Assembly (NCBI GenBank): GCA_051649785.1
Contig: JBOFHT010000045.1
Location: 1-17,158 of the forward strand
Length of the DNA stretch: 17,158 nucleotides
Direction: 5' to 3'
Source: JBOFHT01 sp051649785
Lineage (GTDB): Archaea > Methanobacteriota > Methanobacteria > Methanobacteriales > Methanobacteriaceae
Position 1 is the stretch's first letter. Each line of letters opens with the position of its first letter. Both the position numbers and the translations under genes were made by a program. Positions 13,936-17,158 of the stretch are shown here, in pieces. The notes beneath the pieces are model-generated. The model did not search any database, was not told where the DNA came from, and saw only the letters and a list, made by a program, of their open reading frames with translations.

Positions 13936-15024
13936 ATGATTTTTGTAGGAATGGATCATGGAACTACTGGAATATCTTTCACTGTTCTAAAATCTGAAGA
14001 TAATAATGAATATAATGGTATTACTAATGAGATTGGCAATAGTAATACCTCTGACAAAGTTATAGCTACTTTTAAAATTTCTCGCGAAGATTCAAAGTCA
14101 GGGAAAGTTTCAGCTATTGAAGAACTTTCAAAAGTAGTTGATTTAGAAGATATTACTTTAATGGCAATTACTTATGCTATGGGTGATGGAATTAGTTCTA
14201 TTATACCTCTCAGCAAAGTAAAAAACCGTGGTATTCTTTCAATTAAAGGTGCAGGTAAGGTTACAGGTGGCGGAACTAGTGTATATTCTGAAATTGAAAA
14301 CTCTAATATCCCTACTGTTCTTATTCCGGGTCTTCACAAAGATTCACAAGTTCTTGATGCAAAGTTCCGTGCCGCCTATTCTCACCATGCTAGCTCAGAA
14401 AAAGTTAGTATTTGCTATAATGCCTACCTTGCTACTGGTTGGAATAATATGATTGTAGCAGATATTAGTTCTAATAGTGTTTGCCTCTTAATTGAAAATG
14501 GGACAATCAAAGGAGCTATTGATGCTTGTGTTGGAGCGATGGGTATTGTTCATGGCCCAATTGACCTTGAAATGATTCGTGACATTGATGAAGGTAATAA
14601 AACTGCTAATGAATGTTTTTCTAATGGAGGAGCTGTTAAAATAGCCAATATTCAAGATAAAGTTGCATTTGTTAAAGATAAACTTATTTCCAATTATAAA
14701 GCTAATGATCCAGATGCTATTTTAGCTATTGATACACTTGCAATGACTGTGGCTATGGAGATTTGGAGTTTAGTTGGTATAGCTAATAACATTGATGGAA
14801 TTGTCCTAACAGGCTCTATTGGTTCAACTAAAAATCCATTTGACTTTGAAGCATTAATTAGTAAGTATTTTAATAAAACAAGAACTAATTCCGCTATTTC
14901 TAGTATTAAATGCCCCATTAAAGTTATAGGTATTGATTCTGGTTCTCTTGGAAGTGCTGAAATAGCTAGAGACATTTATAATGGCAAAAAAGATATTTTA
15001 GGCATTAATGTTAATATTAATTAA
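13936..15024 (+). CDS. Methanogenesis marker 12 family protein (ASKHA-like fold)
   Basis: The 362-residue protein matches, by recognition, the methanogenesis marker protein 12 family, found almost only in methanogens and of unknown exact function. The N-terminus FVGMDHGTTGISFTVL (residues 3-18) has the phosphate-1 look of the acetate kinase/actin-like ATPase superfamily. GGGTS (about residue 112) and a C-terminal GIVLTGSIGSTKNPF (about 285-299) fit a nucleotide-binding second lobe. This suggests an ATP-binding or kinase-like protein; a related annotation would be predicted butyrate kinase (DUF1464). An Asn-rich insertion (about residues 23-42) follows the first strand. It seems to be a single-gene unit with its own promoter, 340 bases before hisF. 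The family call is fairly sure; the activity is inference. Confidence 0.75.
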   Translation: MIFVGMDHGTTGISFTVLKSEDNNEYNGITNEIGNSNTSDKVIATFKISREDSKSGKVSAIEELSKVVDLEDITLMAITYAMGDGISSIIPLSKVKNRGILSIKGAGKVTGGGTSVYSEIENSNIPTVLIPGLHKDSQVLDAKFRAAYSHHASSEKVSICYNAYLATGWNNMIVADISSNSVCLLIENGTIKGAIDACVGAMGIVHGPIDLEMIRDIDEGNKTANECFSNGGAVKIANIQDKVAFVKDKLISNYKANDPDAILAIDTLAMTVAMEIWSLVGIANNIDGIVLTGSIGSTKNPFDFEALISKYFNKTRTNSAISSIKCPIKVIGIDSGSLGSAEIARDIYNGKKDILGINVNIN

Positions 15025-15366
15025 TAAAATAATTTTAATATTAATACTAATATTACTGCAAATAATAAGAAAAATAAAACTAATGCTAATACTACTAGTA
15101 AAACTAAATCTAACTACAATAAAAATAAAAATAGGAAAAATAGAAATAAAACTAAAAATAAAACTAAATCTAACTACAATAAAAATAAAAATAGGAAAAA
15201 TAGAAATAAAACTAAAAATAAAACTAATGCTACTACTAGTAAAACTAAATCTAACTACAATAACAATATAAATAAGAAAAATAAAAATAGAAATACATAT
15301 ACCACTAATACAAACAACTACAATAATACCAATAATGTTAATAAATATAAGTTTAGGAGATTAATA
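15025..15366 (+). repeat. Triplet-phased Asn/Lys/Thr-codon spacer with 60-bp tandem repeats
   Basis: After the marker 12 stop (TAA 15022-15024) and a second in-frame TAA (15025-15027), the frame is open from 15028 through all 113 codons to the hisF ATG at 15367, in the phase of both genes. Codons are almost only AAT, AAA, ACT, TAC, AAC, TCT, AGA and GCT. A 60-base unit repeats in tandem: AAAACTAAATCTAACTACAA at 15100-15119 recurs at 15160, and bases 15121-15165 are identical to 15181-15225. A third partial copy, with preceding GCTACTACTAGT, is at 15229-15261, matching 15085-15120 minus one codon. No ATG, GTG or TTG start lies in this frame before hisF. GGAGA at 15356-15360 is the hisF ribosome site. 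A second frame is also open over 15008-15271, a by-product of T scarcity. Confidence 0.8.
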
Positions 15367-16131
15367 ATGACAAAAATTAAAATAATGCCTTGTTTAGATA
15401 TGAAAGACGGTCGTGTAGTTAAAGGAGTTCATTTTGTTGATTTAAAAGATGCGGGAAACCCTATAGAATGTGGAGAAATTTACCAAAAAGAAGGTGCAGA
15501 TGAGCTAGCTATGTTAGACATTGCTGCAACACTTGAAAACAGAAAAACACGTTTAGAATGGGTAAATGGTGTTTCTAATATGATTTCCATACCACTAACT
15601 GTAGGTGGAGGAATAGCTAGCTTAGAAGACATTGAACTTACACTTAATGCAGGTGCAGATAAAATATCTATTAATAGTGCAGGAGTTAAAAATCCAAATC
15701 TTATTAAAGAAGCAGCTAATCAATTTGGTAGTGAAGTTTTAACATTAGCTGTTGATGGTAAACGAAATAATGCACTCCCATCTGGTTTTGAGATTGTTAT
15801 AGCAGGAGGAACTAAAGGTACAGGTATTGATGCTGTTGAATGGTCTAAAAAGTGTGAAGAACTTGGTGCTGGTGTTATTCTCCCAACTAGTATGGATGGA
15901 GATGGTACTCAAGATGGATATGATTTAGATTATACAAAAGCTATTTCAGATGCAGTGAATGTTCCAGTAATAGCTTCAGGTGGTGCTGGAAAACTTTCAG
16001 ACTTTTATGATGCTGTTAATATAGGGGGAGCTGATGTATTACTAGCTGCATCTGTATTCCATTATAAAACTTTTACTGTAAATGAAGTTAAGGAATACTT
16101 AAAAGAAAGAGGTCTTGAAGTTTATTTATAG
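15367..16131 (+). CDS. hisF: Imidazole glycerol phosphate synthase, cyclase subunit
   Basis: The (beta-alpha)8-barrel subunit that uses ammonia from HisH to convert PRFAR to imidazole glycerol phosphate and AICAR in histidine synthesis. The 254 residues are the standard length. Catalytic Asp11 lies in MPCLDMKDGRVVKGVHF and Asp130 in LAVDGKRN. The phosphate-binding loops are visible as LTVGGGIAS (about 79-87) and VIASGGAGK (about 200-208), with the NSAGVKNPNLI segment between. These separate it from HisA. The ATG has GGAGA 6 nt upstream. The open frame preceding the ATG is low-complexity spacer and not part of the protein. No other his gene is in the window, so HisH and the rest must be encoded elsewhere. 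Confidence 0.96.
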   Translation: MTKIKIMPCLDMKDGRVVKGVHFVDLKDAGNPIECGEIYQKEGADELAMLDIAATLENRKTRLEWVNGVSNMISIPLTVGGGIASLEDIELTLNAGADKISINSAGVKNPNLIKEAANQFGSEVLTLAVDGKRNNALPSGFEIVIAGGTKGTGIDAVEWSKKCEELGAGVILPTSMDGDGTQDGYDLDYTKAISDAVNVPVIASGGAGKLSDFYDAVNIGGADVLLAASVFHYKTFTVNEVKEYLKERGLEVYL

Positions 16132-16414
16132 CTATTAATATAGTAACTAGTTGATAGTATAGAATAAATAGTTAATAGTAGAGAATAGCTAGTTGACAAC
16201 TAATTAATAGCAAGTTAATCTTAATTTTAATAAAATTATCATTCCAAACATAGTAATATTACTAGTATCTATAAAGTTGCTATGCTTATTAAATAATAAT
16301 ATAATTATTATTTAATAATTATTATATCATTAATTGTAATTAAATTTTATAATATATACTAATAGATATATAAATAAATCAAATTCTATTAAATTCTATT
16401 TTAAAATAATTATT

Positions 16415-16439
16415 AAAAAATCTACAATAGATTTTTTTT
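16415..16439 (+). terminator. Small hairpin with T-run
   Basis: AAAAAATCT (16415-16423) pairs perfectly with AGATTTTTT (16429-16437) around the loop ACAAT, and T residues continue to 16439. This is the only terminator-like structure I find downstream of hisF, but it stands about 285 bases after the stop codon and its stem is mostly A-T, so stability is low. Confidence 0.4.
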
Positions 16440-16723
16440 ATGTGAGATTTAGTAGAATTTTTATGAATATATGTCATAATAAATACTATTTTTTCAATTT
16501 TCCAATTAAAATGTATTGTTTACATTTGAATATTTAGTTAGATATAAAATAAAATATACAATAGAATATTTAATGGGATATATATTAAATATACAATACT
16601 TAAGTATACAATACGATATGTAATAGAATACCTAATAAAATATAACAAAATATATTATATATTTAGAAATATTGAGTTATATTAAGTTTTATTATAACCC
16701 ACTATAGTTGTGAGCGGATTTTA

Positions 16724-16831
16724 GTGAAAATATTTATAAAGATTAAGAATGGGGTAGGTATGTGGGGGGATGAGAATGCCTTGAAAGTATTAGTTAGAAT
16801 AGTACTAAAATTTAATAATAATTACAACTAA
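16724..16831 (+). CDS. Doubtful 35-codon ORF in a G-rich patch
   Basis: A GTG-started frame of 35 codons (KNGVGMWGDENALKVLVR in its middle) ends with TAA at 16829-16831; an internal ATG is at 16760. It draws attention only because the patch 16750-16780 is much richer in G than the surrounding DNA and reads with mixed residues rather than the usual Asn/Ile run. There is no good ribosome site and I recognise no family. It may be a gene fragment, part of a small RNA, or chance. Confidence 0.15.
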   Translation: MKIFIKIKNGVGMWGDENALKVLVRIVLKFNNNYN

Positions 16832-16991
16832 TTATTTAAACAATACATAGATCTATAGTACTTTAAAAATGCATGTGTTTAATATAAAGTAGGTTTAAAA
16901 AATAGTATATTTCTTCTAGATATTAGTTAATCTAGATATTAATATTAAATAAATAGAGATTTCAATTTTAGTGTGGTTTAAAATAAAAATT

Positions 16992-17158
16992 GGCTCTGTA
17001 GAAACCCTATATTTTGGTACTGATTTATATCAAAATTCACAACTTCAAAAATTAAAACGGCTTAAAATGATTTGGCTTAGCAAATTAAGGAAATTTCTTT
17101 TTGAAAAAATATTTTTGACTATACAATTAACAAAATAAAAAAGGGTTTCTACAAAGCC
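16992..17158. mobile_element. MITE-like element with terminal inverted repeats
   Basis: GGCTCTGTAGAAACCCT (16992-17008) is matched by the reverse complement of AGGGTTTCTACAAAGCC (17142-17158) at 16 of 17 positions, giving a 167-base element with insertion-sequence-like ends. The right end coincides with the last base of the window, so a target duplication cannot be tested. One + strand frame is open across the element to TAA at 17136-17138 (ending KIFLTIQLTK). It could be the retained C-terminus of a transposase in a deletion derivative, or chance. The parent IS is not identified. Confidence 0.6.

Larger units (their letters stand above)
16132..16991. other. Gene-poor AT-rich stretch downstream of hisF
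   Basis: No convincing gene is seen. Contents: a diverged TAGTTGATAGTA-like repeat just after hisF (about 16140-16200); an AT-only inverted repeat TAAATAATAAT/ATTATTATTTA (16290-16300 and 16304-16314); tandem AAATTCTATT twice (16381-16400); a hairpin with T-run (16415-16439); TATACAATA at 16555, 16590 and 16605; and a G-rich patch at about 16750-16780. The hisF transcript end could be anywhere before the hairpin. Confidence 0.5.

Noticed and set aside
15008..15271. 87-codon + frame with a repetitive Ile/Lys/Leu sequence over the hisF spacer
   Set aside because: It is a second reading of the same 60-bp repeat; it is open because T is scarce, it overlaps the marker 12 end and has no ribosome site.
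16290..16325. AT-only inverted repeats as an origin or strong terminator
   Set aside because: Overlapping A/T palindromes are common in such DNA; there is no origin-binding motif and no nearby replication gene.

Overview
The window looks like a chromosomal segment of a very AT-rich methanogen of the order Methanobacteriales, most likely a Methanobrevibacter relative. Three things support this: a protein matching the methanogenesis marker 12 family, an archaeal-type signal peptidase and arginyl-tRNA synthetase, and a large Asn-rich adhesin-like surface protein with Pmp-type beta-helix repeats. Codons are strongly A/T-biased, and GGAG or GGTG ribosome sites precede most genes. The species cannot be fixed from the sequence alone.

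Layout. 1-762: 3' end of ilvD. 1083-3557: signal peptidase I, then argS, both on the + strand. 3740-6142: argF and purD on the - strand, convergent with argS and separated from it by a shared hairpin terminator. 6143-9900: a variable island with a decayed transposase 3' end on the - strand (about 6424-6704), a 705-residue secreted and anchored adhesin-like protein (6872-8989), a terminator, and a second, much shorter trace of the same transposase end (about 9099-9185). 9901-13383: ilvB-ilvN-ilvC with a palindrome over the presumed transcription start. 13936-15024: methanogenesis marker 12 protein. 15367-16131: hisF. 16132-17158: gene-poor AT-rich DNA ending in a 167-bp element with terminal inverted repeats that stops exactly at the window end.

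Functionally the core is amino-acid metabolism: acetolactate synthase (ilvB, ilvN), ketol-acid reductoisomerase (ilvC) and dihydroxy-acid dehydratase (ilvD) cover the common valine/isoleucine steps. argF and argS serve arginine synthesis and use, hisF histidine, and purD purines. From memory, ilvD, signal peptidase, argS, argF, purD and ilvBNC are also clustered in Methanothermobacter, which would make the adhesin with its transposase relics an insertion into an old gene cluster.

The most unusual feature is low-complexity, triplet-phased AAT-rich DNA. It appears as Asn-rich insertions inside conserved enzymes (argS, ilvB, ilvN, marker 12). It also fills several spacers that stay open in phase with a neighbouring gene: 1509-1721 before argS, 12235-12345 after ilvN, and 15028-15366 between marker 12 and hisF, the last open for 113 codons and containing 60-bp tandem units. 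I see no CRISPR array, tRNA or rRNA gene.
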